Made by a program: the position numbers and the translations under genes. Positions 42,744 through 52,349 of a stretch of DNA of 64,000 bases are shown here, in pieces. The DNA is from Niastella koreensis GR20-10 (GTDB taxonomy: Bacteria > Bacteroidota > Bacteroidia > Chitinophagales > Chitinophagaceae). Position 1 is the stretch's first letter, and each line of letters opens with the position of its first letter. The notes beneath the pieces were generated by a model. It saw only the letters and a program-made list of their open reading frames with translations, did not search any database and was not told the DNA's origin. The DNA lies in the NCBI RefSeq assembly GCF_000246855.1, contig NC_016609.1, positions 7,824,744 to 7,888,743 of the forward strand. Reading direction: 5' to 3'.

Positions 42744-44687
42744 TTATTGCGCTTTCCATATATTATTCTGGCGGTTGGCATCGGGTAGCATCTGGTCCGG
42801 ATCGATGGTAACCGTTGTAATGGCTTCCGGAACCGGAACTGATAATGTATAGGTAGTGTGCTGGAACCAGGTTTCAACCGGCAATTGCAGCCGTTGCGTA
42901 GTACCATTACTGAAAGTTAGTTGAATAACAACCGGCATCACCATTTTATTAAAATTGGCAATAGTGATTGTAGCCATGTTACCGGCTAGGCTTACCTGCT
43001 GTACCGCCTGGTCGAGTGGCCAGTTGTTGATAAACCATTCCCGCCAGAACCAGGTGAGGTCTTCGCCACTTTCATTATCCATAGTGTGGAAAAAGTCCTC
43101 AGGCGATGGATGTTTGAATGCCCAGTTGTGGATATAGCGTTTAAAAGCATAGTCGAACCTGTCTTTTCCGAGAATATATTCCCGCAACAGGTGCAACCCA
43201 AAGGCAGGTTTGAAATAAGAAATGGGATGGCGCCAGGTTTCCGGAATGGCATCTGCCGCCAGCATCATGGAAGGCGCTTTGGGATCGTTTAAATAGGGTA
43301 ATATTTCATCGGCCGGATTGCCGCCGCCAGGTGCATATTCACTGTCGCGCTTAGGTGCATATTCGCCCTTATTGAAAACATCCGATGCATACAGGTCGAT
43401 AAAAGTATTAAAGCCTTCATCCATCCAGGCATGGCTGCGTTCGTTTGACCCAACGATCATCGGGAACCAGTTGTGGCCTATTTCATGGGCGGTAACCCAG
43501 TATAATTCTTTCCCTTTATCATTTATGCCATCGAACAAAATACCTGGGTATTCCATCCCACCTGCAATACCGGCTTCATTGATAGCCGTAGGGTAGGGAT
43601 ACACGAACCAGGTTTCAGAAAAATGTTCAATAGAAGCTTTCAGGTATTCTGTTGACCGGCCCCAGGCTTCGTTGCCTTCGCTTTCAACCGGGTATACCGA
43701 CATGGCCATGCATTTTTTGCCATTGGGTAAATTAACCCTTGCGGCATCCCACATAAAAGCAGCAGAAGCGCCAAAAGCCACATCGCGGGTATTGTTCATT
43801 TTAAACCGCCAGGTCAGGTTGCCCTTTTGCACCGGCCGGCTGTGCGGATCGGTAATTTCTGCGGCAGACCTGATGATAATTGTTTTATCGCTGTTGCGGG
43901 CTGCAGCCAATCGTTCAATTTGTTTTGGCGTAAGTACTTCTGCAGGGTTTTGTAATTCACCCGCGCCTGCTACTATTATATTCCAGGGAACTGTTATGCT
44001 GTAATCGAAATTGCCGTACTCGCAATAAAACTCACCACTGCCTAAAAAGGGCAAAGTGTTCCAACCGACCAGGTCGTCATACACGCACATCCGCGGATAC
44101 CATTGCGCAATTTCGTAAATGGTGCCATTTTTTGTTTTTACATAATCGGTGCGGCCCCCAAATGCGCCGGGAATGGTGTAATGGTATTTTATCCGGATGG
44201 TGATAGTGCCGGTTTTTGCCGGCAGGGCTTTGCTCAACCTGATCTGCATACGCGTATCAGTAACTATATAATTGGCAGTAGTAATTTTAGCGTCCTGCTG
44301 AATTTGCGCTTCGTCAATGGAATACCCGGTTGTAAACTCCTGCGGTTGCTGATCGGTTAAATAATTACTGCGTGCACCTTTTTGATAGGTATTCTGATCG
44401 AGTTGCAACCATAAGGATGATAAGGAATCAGGGCTGTTATTGGTATAGCGGATAACCGCATATCCCGTCAGTTGCTGTTTTACCGTATCAATGGTAGCCT
44501 GCAGGGTATAATCGGCCCGGTTTTGCCAGTAAGCCTGGCAGGGTGCGCCATTGGCCGACCGGATGGTACTGCTTTTATTGGTATAAAATCCCGGTGCAAA
44601 TGTTTCTGCCGGATCGTATAACGGTTTGGATTGTGCAAAACCTGTGATTGATAAACCTAATGTGACTAACAATAATAAATGGCGCAT
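42744..44687 (-). CDS. Exported M1-family metallopeptidase
   Basis: 647 aa with a signal peptide ([19 protein letters not shown]). The M1 pattern is complete: the exopeptidase motif GGMEYPG (377-383), the zinc site H401-E-I-G-H405 and the third ligand E424 ([10 protein letters not shown]). The N-terminal beta domain (about 60-240) and the C-terminal beta-sandwich (from about 575) are also visible. An aminopeptidase of the leukotriene-A4-hydrolase/aminopeptidase N clan, acting in the periplasm or at the surface. Upstream on the same strand is PBP1A, separated by a strong terminator. Confidence 0.94.
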   Translation of the reverse strand: MRHLLLLVTLGLSITGFAQSKPLYDPAETFAPGFYTNKSSTIRSANGAPCQAYWQNRADYTLQATIDTVKQQLTGYAVIRYTNNSPDSLSSLWLQLDQNTYQKGARSNYLTDQQPQEFTTGYSIDEAQIQQDAKITTANYIVTDTRMQIRLSKALPAKTGTITIRIKYHYTIPGAFGGRTDYVKTKNGTIYEIAQWYPRMCVYDDLVGWNTLPFLGSGEFYCEYGNFDYSITVPWNIIVAGAGELQNPAEVLTPKQIERLAAARNSDKTIIIRSAAEITDPHSRPVQKGNLTWRFKMNNTRDVAFGASAAFMWDAARVNLPNGKKCMAMSVYPVESEGNEAWGRSTEYLKASIEHFSETWFVYPYPTAINEAGIAGGMEYPGILFDGINDKGKELYWVTAHEIGHNWFPMIVGSNERSHAWMDEGFNTFIDLYASDVFNKGEYAPKRDSEYAPGGGNPADEILPYLNDPKAPSMMLAADAIPETWRHPISYFKPAFGLHLLREYILGKDRFDYAFKRYIHNWAFKHPSPEDFFHTMDNESGEDLTWFWREWFINNWPLDQAVQQVSLAGNMATITIANFNKMVMPVVIQLTFSNGTTQRLQLPVETWFQHTTYTLSVPVPEAITTVTIDPDQMLPDANRQNNIWKAQ

Positions 44688-44705
44688 GTGGCAATATAAA
44701 AGAAA

Positions 44706-44737
44706 AAGGGCCGACTAAAAATTTTTAGTCGGCCCTT
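44706..44737 (-). terminator. Perfect palindromic terminator after PBP1A
   Basis: A 32-bp perfect palindrome (arms AAGGGCCGACTAAAAA and its complement), with an A/T-rich tail on the minus strand. It separates PBP1A from the M1 peptidase gene. Confidence 0.85.
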
Positions 44738-44757
44738 AATACTTTATATGTTAAACT

Positions 44758-46992
44758 TTAATATCCACTTTGTGCAGTATCTACCGGAGCTGTACCGCCT
44801 TCGCCATCAATAACCGGCTTTTTAGTCCAGTCTGGAATAGTGTCCATAACCATCCCCTGTGGTTTTACAAAAAGATGTTTGGCATCCAGCCCGGTTCTTT
44901 TGTCTTTTAAACAGTTTGCATAAAAATATGCCCAAACCGGTAAAGCCACTGAAGAACCCTGACCAACAGCGGTACTGCTGAACCGGATAAAACGATCGTC
45001 GCAACCTGTCCATACACCACACAATAACTGCGGCGTGTAACCCATAAACCAGGCATCACTGTTATCGTTGGTTGTACCGGTTTTACCGGCCACGTTGGCG
45101 ATGTTAATGCCATAGCTGGCAGTGCGTTTACCGGTACCATGATTAATTACGCCCTGCATCATGGTGATCACATTATAGGCTGTTGATGCGCTGATCACTT
45201 CTTTGCGTTCTGAAGTAAATACCTGTAAAGGGTTACCATTCTTATCTTCAATGCGGGTTATGTAAATTGGTTTTACCGAAAAACCGCCTGTAGGGAACAT
45301 GCTGTATGCCTGCACCATTTCGTACAGTGAAATTTCACCACTACCCAAACAAATCGCGGGCACCGGTTCAATATCTGTAGTAACGCCACAGGTTTTAAGG
45401 AAACTCACAAACCGCACCGCGGCGTCATTGCCTTTGTTACCCATGTTTTTCATGATATAGGCAGTAGCGCAGTTACGTGATTGAGCCAGCGCTTCGGCCA
45501 TTGGCATGGTTTGGTTGGAGCACGAAGCGTTGGTAGCTGGTACCGGACCAAAACCTTCAAAGTTTTGCTGTACATCTTCCACCGGTGTTGCGGGGGTAAA
45601 ACCACCGTCATTGATGGCCAAACCGTACAACAGCGGTTTAATGGTACTACCTACCTGGCGTTTGGTGCCAATGTTCGCGTGATCGAATTTGAAGGTTTTA
45701 AAATCAACACCACCTACCCAGGCTTTGATGGCGCCTGATTGTGGGTCCATAGCCAGGAAACCGGCCTGTAACATCTGACGGCAATATTTAATACTGTCGT
45801 ATGGCGTCATCAGGGTATCGATCCCGTGTTTATCATTCCACGCAAAAACCGTCATTTTGGTTGGTTCTTTGAAACTATTGCGGATCTCATCATCGCTCTT
45901 GCCTTCCTTCTTCATGTTCTTCCAGCGATCGCTTTGTTTCATGGCTGCTTCCAGCACATTCTCATGATCTTTCCATACTGAACCGCTCTTAACGTTCTTT
46001 TGTGCGTTCAGAATTTTTTGCATGTATGGAATGTGGCGGGCAACTGCTTCTTCAGCGTACTGCTGCAACACGGGGTCGATGGTTGTATATATTTTCAATC
46101 CATCTTTATAAATATTATAAGGCTTGCCGGTAGCGGGGTTCTCATGGTCTTTACACCATTTTTTTAATTCTTCGCCCAATACTGAGCGGAAGTAAGGCGC
46201 AAGGCCGGTGTTTTCATTCAGCTTTCTATAATTCAGCTTTATCGGTTCCTTGCCCAAAGCATTAGCTTCAGCTTCGGTTATAAAATTACTTCTCACCATT
46301 TGGTGCAATACCGTATTTCTTCTATCCTTTGCTCTTTCAGGATACCTGCGTGGGTTATACATCTGATTTCCCTTTAACATCCCTACAAGAACTGCGGCCT
46401 CTGAAGTGCTTAACTCTGAAGGTTCTTTTTGGAAAAAGGTACTGGAGGCATTTCTGATACCATATACGTTGTCGCTAAACGCAACTGTATTTAAATAAAG
46501 AGTGATAATTTCTTCCTTGGAAAAATTACGTTCCAGTCTTACCGCAATAATGGCTTCTTTTACTTTCTGAATTAGCCGCAGAATTAAATTGCGGGTAGCC
46601 CAGTCATCGGTAAACAGGTTTTTGGCTGTTTGCATGGTGATGGTACTGGCGCCACCGCTGGTACCAAAAGAGGCGAAGGATCGCATGAGCGAACGGCCGT
46701 CGATGCCGTTGTGTGAATAAAAACGCTCGTCTTCAGTAGCCACCAGAGCATTTATCACCTGGGGGCTGATGTCTTTAAACTCCACATCAATACGGTCTTC
46801 AATGAGGTATTTACCCATCAGGGTGCCATCTTCGGCATATACCTGGCTGGCGATGAGCGCAGTTGGGTTTGATAATTCTTCGATGGAAGGCATTTTGCCT
46901 AATAAACCAACACTGGCAGAAACAATAAACAACACGCCACAGATCAATCCGCAAAAAAAGACCCACCAGAAGATTTTTACTGCCTTTTTCAT
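44758..46992 (-). CDS. Penicillin-binding protein 1A (transglycosylase/transpeptidase)
   Basis: 744 aa. One N-terminal membrane helix (residues 7-31). GT51 transglycosylase domain: catalytic E87 in ATEDERFYSHNGID, then GGASTITMQTAKNLF and RNFSKEEIITLYLNTV. Transpeptidase domain: S449-T-I-K452, S505-R-N507 and K637-T-G639 all intact. It polymerises and cross-links peptidoglycan. The C-terminus is short and rich in Gly/Pro. Upstream is a 256-bp gap; no obvious operon partner. Generic names used for it are mrcA or pbpC-like; I leave the symbol open. Confidence 0.95.
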   Translation of the reverse strand: MKKAVKIFWWVFFCGLICGVLFIVSASVGLLGKMPSIEELSNPTALIASQVYAEDGTLMGKYLIEDRIDVEFKDISPQVINALVATEDERFYSHNGIDGRSLMRSFASFGTSGGASTITMQTAKNLFTDDWATRNLILRLIQKVKEAIIAVRLERNFSKEEIITLYLNTVAFSDNVYGIRNASSTFFQKEPSELSTSEAAVLVGMLKGNQMYNPRRYPERAKDRRNTVLHQMVRSNFITEAEANALGKEPIKLNYRKLNENTGLAPYFRSVLGEELKKWCKDHENPATGKPYNIYKDGLKIYTTIDPVLQQYAEEAVARHIPYMQKILNAQKNVKSGSVWKDHENVLEAAMKQSDRWKNMKKEGKSDDEIRNSFKEPTKMTVFAWNDKHGIDTLMTPYDSIKYCRQMLQAGFLAMDPQSGAIKAWVGGVDFKTFKFDHANIGTKRQVGSTIKPLLYGLAINDGGFTPATPVEDVQQNFEGFGPVPATNASCSNQTMPMAEALAQSRNCATAYIMKNMGNKGNDAAVRFVSFLKTCGVTTDIEPVPAICLGSGEISLYEMVQAYSMFPTGGFSVKPIYITRIEDKNGNPLQVFTSERKEVISASTAYNVITMMQGVINHGTGKRTASYGINIANVAGKTGTTNDNSDAWFMGYTPQLLCGVWTGCDDRFIRFSSTAVGQGSSVALPVWAYFYANCLKDKRTGLDAKHLFVKPQGMVMDTIPDWTKKPVIDGEGGTAPVDTAQSGY

Positions 46993-47140
46993 AGATCAGA
47001 GATTATAGGTACAATACTGGATGAATGTTAAAAAAGATAATATATTGGTACAGTGTTCCCCGGCAAGGTACAATAAACAAGTCTCAACCGAAAGCCCTCC
47101 GCTGGAATTTATACAAATCTTTATGATCGAAGAATGATGC

Positions 47141-47181
47141 CAAAAAAATAAAACCGGCCACTGCTGACCAGTTTATTTATA
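47141..47181 (-). terminator. Imperfect hairpin after the EamA transporter gene
   Basis: AAATAAAACCGG pairs with CCAGTTTATTT across a small mismatch; A/T tails on both sides. Next to it (47219-47254) is a word-repeat tract (TTAAGCGTTCGGCATTAAGC) that extends into the gene's last codons. Confidence 0.5.
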
Positions 47182-47248
47182 ACCTAAAAACCCAATTACT
47201 TTAAAATTATTTGTATTCGCGTTAAGCGTTCGGCATTAAGCGTTCAGC

Positions 47249-48250
47249 CTAAATCACCGCCTTTTGCCTGGGCGTAATAACAATATTATCTTTTATGGAA
47301 GAAGATGAATCATTTGCTACCGACTTTTTTTCGCTGCGATATTTTGCGAGGTTTATCAATAGGACACTCAGCAGGATCACCGCCAGTCCGGTAATTTGCA
47401 GAAAACTTATGTGCTCACCTGCAAAAAGCATCCCTAATAAAACTGCTACTACGGGATTAACATAGGCATAAGTGCTTACCTGTGTGGCCGGACGTACCTG
47501 TAACAGCCATACATAGGCACTAAAACCTGCCAGCGAACCCATGGTAATAAGGTAGAACACCGACAACCAGGAACCTGTTGTTACCGACGCGATTTGAAAT
47601 GTGCTCCATTCATGATTTATAAAACTACTGGGCACAAAAACAATTCCGGCAGCCAGCATTTGCCATGCTGTGTTAACCGTTGCTGAAGTAGATTTTGAAT
47701 TGTATTTGGAATACAGGGAGCCGCCGGCCCAGGCCATGGCACCAATAATCAACACGATCAAACCTATAACCTGGTGGCCATTGCCTGCGCCCAAAGCTTT
47801 TGAAGCCTGTTCACTGAATAACAGGATCACTCCAATGAAACCAACGATCAACCCTAAAATAGTAGAGCTGCTGGTAAGATTTTCCTTCCACTTGGGTTTA
47901 TCCAGCACCACAAACCAGATGGGCGCCGATGAAACCAGTACCGCTACCAGCGAACTGGCCAATGATTGTTCGGCCCAGATAACAGCGCCGTTACCAACAA
48001 ACAACATCAGTAAACCACTCACCAGCGCAGGTTTTATATGAGCCCAGTTAAATAATTTTTCACCTCTGATAGCACACCACCCAAGTAATAAGCCGCCTGC
48101 AATCAAAAAGCGAATGGCGCCCAGGATAAAAGGCGGAATATGCCCAACAGCGCGTTGTATAAAAAAATACGTTGAGCCCCAAACCAGGTACACAGTTGCA
48201 AAGGCAATTATAACTAATAGTGGAGAAGCGCTTTTTTTTACATCACTCAT
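47249..48250 (-). CDS. EamA/DMT-family permease (RhaT-like)
   Basis: 333 aa with about ten helices in two EamA repeats: ATVYLVWGSTYFFIQRAVGHIPPFILGAIRFLIAGGLLLGW and, in the second half, YLITMGSLAGFSAYVWLLQVRPATQVSTYAYVNPVVAVLLGMLFAGEHIS. These transporters export amino acids or metabolites. The gene starts 4 bp after the Lrp-type regulator's stop, so the regulator is likely to control an exported amino acid or similar compound. Confidence 0.92.
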   Translation of the reverse strand: MSDVKKSASPLLVIIAFATVYLVWGSTYFFIQRAVGHIPPFILGAIRFLIAGGLLLGWCAIRGEKLFNWAHIKPALVSGLLMLFVGNGAVIWAEQSLASSLVAVLVSSAPIWFVVLDKPKWKENLTSSSTILGLIVGFIGVILLFSEQASKALGAGNGHQVIGLIVLIIGAMAWAGGSLYSKYNSKSTSATVNTAWQMLAAGIVFVPSSFINHEWSTFQIASVTTGSWLSVFYLITMGSLAGFSAYVWLLQVRPATQVSTYAYVNPVVAVLLGMLFAGEHISFLQITGLAVILLSVLLINLAKYRSEKKSVANDSSSSIKDNIVITPRQKAVI

Positions 48251-48254
48251 ACAG

Positions 48255-48725
48255 TTAAATTTTAGGAATCACCAATTGTTGTTGCTCTTTCACGGTTTCC
48301 AGAACGATGGTTGTTTTCGTGCTTGCGATGTTAGGGATCTTTTGCAGCTGGTTACGCATCAGCTGCATCAGGGTTGATGAGTCGGCAGTGCGCACTTTTA
48401 TAAGATAGCAATCTTCACCGGCAATATGATGTACTTCCTGCACCTCCGGGATAGCCGCTAACGCCTGGGCCGTACTACTGCTGCAGGTAAAACCTTCAGA
48501 CGAGCGGATGAAAATAAAGGCCAGTAATTTTTGTTGTATGGAGGACGGATTGATCTGGGTGGAATAACCCTGGATCACCTTTTTCTGCTCCAGCTTTTTA
48601 ACCCGTTCCAGCACTGCCGAAGGCGCCATGTTTAATTCGCGGGCCAGATCGGCATTTGAAATGCGGGCATTGGCCTGCATGCGCTCCAGGATTTGCAGAT
48701 CGGTATTATCTAAAACAACATCCAT
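48255..48725 (-). CDS. Lrp/AsnC-family transcriptional regulator
   Basis: 156 aa. N-terminal helix-turn-helix (LDNTDLQILERMQANARISNADLARELNMAPSAVLERVKKLEQKKVIQGYSTQINPSSI) and C-terminal ligand-binding (RAM) domain (IPEVQEVHHIAGEDCYLIKVRTADSSTLMQLMRNQLQKIPNIASTKTTIVLETVKE). It is the first gene of an operon with the EamA exporter, an arrangement typical of amino-acid-exporter control. Confidence 0.94.
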   Translation of the reverse strand: MDVVLDNTDLQILERMQANARISNADLARELNMAPSAVLERVKKLEQKKVIQGYSTQINPSSIQQKLLAFIFIRSSEGFTCSSSTAQALAAIPEVQEVHHIAGEDCYLIKVRTADSSTLMQLMRNQLQKIPNIASTKTTIVLETVKEQQQLVIPKI

Positions 48726-48801
48726 TCCGATGAATTTTCTGTAAAGTTAGGGTATTTCTGAATAATATTCTGTTAGCAAGAATGTTTTAAGAAATTTATT
48801 G

Positions 48802-48809
48802 TAAATTTG
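48802..48809 (+). promoter_or_regulatory. -7 box of a short transcription unit
   Basis: TAAATTTG fits TAnnTTTG. With the terminator at 48974-49006 it bounds a transcript of about 190 nt that contains the 38-codon ORF. Confidence 0.45.
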
Positions 48810-48835
48810 TAGAGTGTTACCGAATATTAATCGGC

Positions 48836-48952
48836 ATGGGGTTGTTATTGTTTGAATTACAAATGATTAGAGCAAAACAAGTGTTAGTAAGTACACAAAC
48901 CGGCAAGGTTAACCTGCTGAATTATTCGGTTTTAAAGTTTAAGTATCAGTAA
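48836..48952 (+). CDS. Possible small protein (38 aa) or non-coding RNA
   Basis: ATG at 48836, stop at 48950-48952, translating to MGLLLFELQMIRAKQVLVST and 18 more residues (basic at the C-terminus). It lies between a TAnnTTTG box and a hairpin terminator, so it is transcribed as its own unit; whether it is translated is unclear. I do not recognise it. Confidence 0.35.
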   Translation: MGLLLFELQMIRAKQVLVSTQTGKVNLLNYSVLKFKYQ

Positions 48953-48973
48953 CGGATTTAGCCATGAAAAAGT

Positions 48974-49006
48974 AAAAGTCATCTGTTGCAGGGTGACTTT
49001 TAATTT
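48974..49006 (+). terminator. Hairpin terminator of the short unit
   Basis: AAAAGTCA (48974-48981) and TGACTTTT (48994-49001), followed by AATTTTAT. Confidence 0.65.
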
Positions 49007-49141
49007 TATAAAAGAATCCCAAATTATGCCTGCAAGAAAAGGAGATATACGTTTGTAAAGAGTAATTCGTTATATTGAACACTTCTTGTGCCTTATACTA
49101 TAGACAGGCTTTTGTAACTTTACCCATTTAAATCAGAATAT

Positions 49142-49291
49142 ATGTCATTGTTTAATACCAATAAGAAAGACAAAAAGAAAGGCAACACTGCAACCGGTAA
49201 TAAGGCCCCTATTCCAACCAAAGGAAAAAGCAATACTAAGGGCGCTGCCAAATCAACACGCGTAGCGGGTCGTGCGCAACGTGGTTCATAA
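49142..49291 (+). CDS. Small basic protein (49 aa)
   Basis: MSLFNTNKKDKKKGNTATGN begins a 49-aa, Lys/Arg-rich, low-complexity product ending VAGRAQRGS. Similar short basic proteins starting MSLF-(S/N)-NKKDKKKG occur, from memory, in other Bacteroidota, which supports a real gene. It may bind nucleic acid, but there is no domain evidence. A box resembling TAnnTTTG (TAACTTTA) lies about 20 bp upstream. Confidence 0.6.
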   Translation: MSLFNTNKKDKKKGNTATGNKAPIPTKGKSNTKGAAKSTRVAGRAQRGS

Positions 49292-49478
49292 TGTATTTTT
49301 TTCCACAAATAGGTGTTTAAATTACCCACTTGTTGTGCGTTAAACGCATAAGGGCCATCGTAAATCCTCCGCTGAAAAATGTGAAGAATTACCAGTCAGC
49401 AAACTGGCATAGCAGGGCTTTTCCGGCATAGTTGTTGAAAAACTACTGTATTCATATAACTAAAAAGGGAGGATTCTT

Positions 49479-49754
49479 ATGAATGCACGAAAGAATGCAA
49501 CGAGAACAAGAACAGAGGAGTTTGAAATGCTGGTTGACGACACTCCGCTTTTTGTAAAAGCCACTGCATTTCAAACCTATACTATGGAAACGCAATACCG
49601 GGTAAGTGTGAATGGTAGTCCTGTGTATATTTTTGGATGGCACCCGGCATTAAAGCGAATAACCGCCATCGACAGAGGTTCTACCGCGAGTAATATACCA
49701 CCCAAGGTCGTTGATGCAATTGGGGACCAGTTATATCACCGGATGGCAGCCTAA
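49479..49754 (+). CDS. Small protein of unknown function (91 aa)
   Basis: Not recognised. MNARKNATRTRTEEFEMLVDDTPLFVKATAFQTYTMETQYRVSVNGSPVYIFGWHPALKRITAIDRGSTA: a single beta-rich domain with a basic N-terminus. It has an AGGGAGGATT Shine-Dalgarno-like sequence 7 bp before the ATG, unusual for this genome. A strong terminator at 49785 ends the unit. Confidence 0.7.
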   Translation: MNARKNATRTRTEEFEMLVDDTPLFVKATAFQTYTMETQYRVSVNGSPVYIFGWHPALKRITAIDRGSTASNIPPKVVDAIGDQLYHRMAA

Positions 49755-49784
49755 GTATACATTTTTTAGAAATCTTCTAAATGA

Positions 49785-49813
49785 AGCACCGATTTCAAAT
49801 CGGTGCTTTTTTT
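49785..49813 (+). terminator. Terminator after the 91-aa gene
   Basis: AGCACCGATTT (49785-49795) and AAATCGGTGCT (49797-49807) with a one-base centre, followed by seven T. Confidence 0.9.
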
Positions 49814-49995
49814 ATTGTAAGAATTAATTAACTTTCCAACTAATATATAAACCCTGGGTATAACGGTATGGGTTAAGCACAATACCTGCCGGCAACTCCC
49901 AAACCCTCATCCGAAAAATAAGCCCTTCGCCTTAAACGGTAGTAATTTTCATAATAATAAAATACGATTATGCTTGCATAATTGAAGTTTATTGT

Positions 49996-50505
49996 ATGCA
50001 GTCCTATATTAACCACCTACTTGCTGATATTGCCGAAGCCTGCCGGGAACAACCACCTGAATCGTATTCTGCCGCCACCGGAGAAAATGATCTGGAAGCC
50101 ATTGAACGATATTTTGAAGAAGTGGAACAATGGCTCGAGAATGAACCGGAGCATGATTTCAGTTATTATTGCGGATTACTAATAGAACAGTTTCCGCCTG
50201 CGGAACAGTTAACAAACGAGCAAATGGAAGCCGTAAGTCTTGCATTTGAAAAATTGTTATTTACCTGGAACATTGGGGTGGAAATGCCGGAGAAACTACC
50301 CGTTTCCAGAAAATATACCTTGCTCATAAGTGTACTTGAAAAAAAGGTGGCCATTGTCGAAAATGGTTTTGAAACCGTTGAGTTCTGCAGTTATGACCCG
50401 CCATCCTGTCCGTTCGATGAATGGTGCACATGTAAAGAACTGGGCCTTAAAGATCAATATGATGATGACCTGGAGGACGTTGACCCGGACAGCATTCCTT
50501 TTTAG
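49996..50505 (+). CDS. Acidic protein of unknown function (169 aa)
   Basis: Not recognised. Soluble, acidic, helical N-terminal half (INHLLADIAEACREQPPES, DLEAIERYFEEVEQWLENEPEHDFSYYCGLLIEQFPP). The C-terminal half has a Cys-rich patch (FCSYDPPSCPFDEWCTCKELGL), then an Asp/Glu-rich tail ending DSIPF. Four Cys in the patch could bind a metal. The DxIPF tail resembles the SSB-like DDLPF tail of the next gene. It is 85 bp upstream of the DUF3127 gene on the same strand. Confidence 0.6.
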   Translation: MQSYINHLLADIAEACREQPPESYSAATGENDLEAIERYFEEVEQWLENEPEHDFSYYCGLLIEQFPPAEQLTNEQMEAVSLAFEKLLFTWNIGVEMPEKLPVSRKYTLLISVLEKKVAIVENGFETVEFCSYDPPSCPFDEWCTCKELGLKDQYDDDLEDVDPDSIPF

Positions 50506-50590
50506 GGCTGTTAAAAAATTGTGAGATCAAATTTCCCGAAATGTGAACGGTAAACATACCTTTGATGAGATATAAAAGAAATTACTAGCT

Positions 50591-50962
50591 ATGGATATCA
50601 GCGGAAAAATTATTCAGTTCTTACAGGTTCAGTCTGGCCAGGGAAAAAACGGTACCTGGAAAAAGCAGGAATTTATTCTTGAAACAGGCGACAATTATCC
50701 TAAAAAAGTATGTATCGCTGTTTGGGGCGATAAAATTGATATGGGCAGCTTTAAAACCGGCGACCTGGTGGATGTTTCTTTTGATGTGGAAAGCAGGGAA
50801 TACAATGGCCGTTGGTACACCGATGTAAAAGCCTGGAAAATGGCTCCCAAAGGTGGTGGCGGTAATAGCAGCGCTCCGGTGCCCGGCAATAACAGCAACT
50901 TCAACACTATGCCTGGCACTTTTGAAGCATCGTCTGGCGGCGATGACGATCTGCCATTCTAG
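50591..50962 (+). CDS. DUF3127-family protein, SSB-like tail
   Basis: 123 aa. N-terminal OB-fold-like domain of DUF3127 type (MDISGKIIQFLQVQSGQGKNGTWKKQEFILETGDNYPKKVCIAVWGDKIDMGSFKTGDLVDVSFDVESREYNGRWYTDVKAWKM), then a Gly/Ser/Asn-rich linker and the acidic C-terminal tail GGDDDLPF. The tail is the classic single-stranded-DNA-binding-protein interaction motif, so ssDNA binding and recruitment of repair/replication partners are plausible. Function is not demonstrated for the family as far as I know. Confidence 0.85.
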   Translation: MDISGKIIQFLQVQSGQGKNGTWKKQEFILETGDNYPKKVCIAVWGDKIDMGSFKTGDLVDVSFDVESREYNGRWYTDVKAWKMAPKGGGGNSSAPVPGNNSNFNTMPGTFEASSGGDDDLPF

Positions 50963-50983
50963 GTAAGTTGCCTTAAAAAGATT

Positions 50984-51017
50984 AGCGGCGATGGTCATTT
51001 GACTATCGCCGCTTTTT
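50984..51017 (+). terminator. Terminator after the DUF3127 gene
   Basis: AGCGGCGATGGTC pairs with GACTATCGCCGCT (one G-T), followed by five T. Confidence 0.85.
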
Positions 51018-51038
51018 ATTGATAGAACCGTCTCAAGC

Positions 51039-52199
51039 TTAGTGTATAACCAGGTTGAATTGCTTGGCCTGCTGCCTGATTATTTTTTCAATTTCAGTTT
51101 CAAGCGTTTGCTCATTGCCCCCATTGGCGCGGCGTGCTTTCTCCGCATTTATGTAAGCCTCTCTCTTTACCGATACTACCGAGATCTCTTTTTGTATAGC
51201 TGTGCGTTGGTTGCTTTTGGTAGTTACTATTTGTTTTAACTCTGTACGGCTTTTGTTTTTTAAGCTGTCGGGCAGGGTAGCCATATCTACTTTCTCAACC
51301 ATGGCAGCATCGTCCTGGCTGGCATCTACAAGGTCCCAGGTGGAATTGTTGTACAATTGTTTTTTGCTTTTAACAGCCACACGCTGTGCCGCAGCTGCTT
51401 TATTCAGTCCGTAATTCATTTTATCTACCTCAGCCTGTTTTGAGATGTTTGCCTGACCGGCTTTTCCATATCCAATATAAGTTCCGTTTAATTGAATGTT
51501 CAATTGAAATAATACAGTATCGTAAGGAGTAGGAATATCAATTACCTGTGCATTTTGATTGATGTTGGTAAAGCTGCCGGTTCCGCATTCACTGCCCAGG
51601 TTCCAGTGTTCGCGAATGCCCTGGGCCCTGTCGCCGCAATAAATAGTGTTGATAATTACCCCTTTTTTCCTGGCCTCGGCACAGGCCTGGGTATAACTGA
51701 TGTCGCCCTGTAAAAAATCTTCATTACCGGCAATAAAAATTACTTTATAGTCATCAGGATTGGCGTCCCATTCAAGGCTTGTTAAAGAAGTATACATAAC
51801 ATGGCCGCAATATTCATCGCCGCCATTGGTAGTAAGGCTGAACAATTTGCGGGATACTTCGTCGAGATCACGGGTAAAATAGCTGATCTGTTTTACATAG
51901 CCAGCTTTCGCGTCATTGGTAGGGCGGCCATATTCATACAGCGCAATTTCAACGGTTGGCGCCACATCGTTACAGGTGGCTTTGCCCAATACGCTTACCA
52001 TGTTCCATAACTGGGCTTTGGCCTGGCCAATAAGGCCATCCATACTGTTACTTACATCAAGCAGCACTGCAATCTGTACTTTCTTTTGGCGGCTGGGTGC
52101 AGGTGTATTATGAGTAACAGGTGGCTTCTTTGAATAGATGAGGGTGGTGGCGCCCAGGATCAGCAGGCTGCCTGCACATAGTTTATACAGGGTGTTCAT
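51039..52199 (-). CDS. Exported/anchored von Willebrand factor A domain protein
   Basis: 386 aa. An N-terminal hydrophobic segment (LYKLCAGSLLILGATTLIYS) acts as anchor or signal. The VWA domain (about residues 40-230) begins with the MIDAS motif DVSNSMDG (DxSxS), with supporting Thr and Asp in TTNGGDEYCGH and FIAGNEDFL. The C-terminal region (280-385) is helical and charged, possibly coiled coil. VWA proteins mediate metal-dependent protein contacts; a partner is not visible. The gene stands alone. Confidence 0.85.
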   Translation of the reverse strand: MNTLYKLCAGSLLILGATTLIYSKKPPVTHNTPAPSRQKKVQIAVLLDVSNSMDGLIGQAKAQLWNMVSVLGKATCNDVAPTVEIALYEYGRPTNDAKAGYVKQISYFTRDLDEVSRKLFSLTTNGGDEYCGHVMYTSLTSLEWDANPDDYKVIFIAGNEDFLQGDISYTQACAEARKKGVIINTIYCGDRAQGIREHWNLGSECGTGSFTNINQNAQVIDIPTPYDTVLFQLNIQLNGTYIGYGKAGQANISKQAEVDKMNYGLNKAAAAQRVAVKSKKQLYNNSTWDLVDASQDDAAMVEKVDMATLPDSLKNKSRTELKQIVTTKSNQRTAIQKEISVVSVKREAYINAEKARRANGGNEQTLETEIEKIIRQQAKQFNLVIH

Positions 52200-52297
52200 A
52201 CAATATGTTTAGAATTGGATGCACCCCGGTTTTTGTTTGCATAAAGGATATAGATAATAAGAAGCCCTTTTTGATTATTTTAACAATTGACGACATA

Positions 52298-52331
52298 AAA
52301 AAGGTGACGGTTTTATCCCGTCACCTTTTAT
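52298..52331 (-). terminator. Terminator after the Hsp20 gene
   Basis: AAAAGGTGACGG and CCCGTCACCTTTT arms around TTTTAT; on the minus strand it is followed by T-rich sequence. Confidence 0.8.
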
Positions 52332-52349
52332 TCACCTGTTTACATAAAC

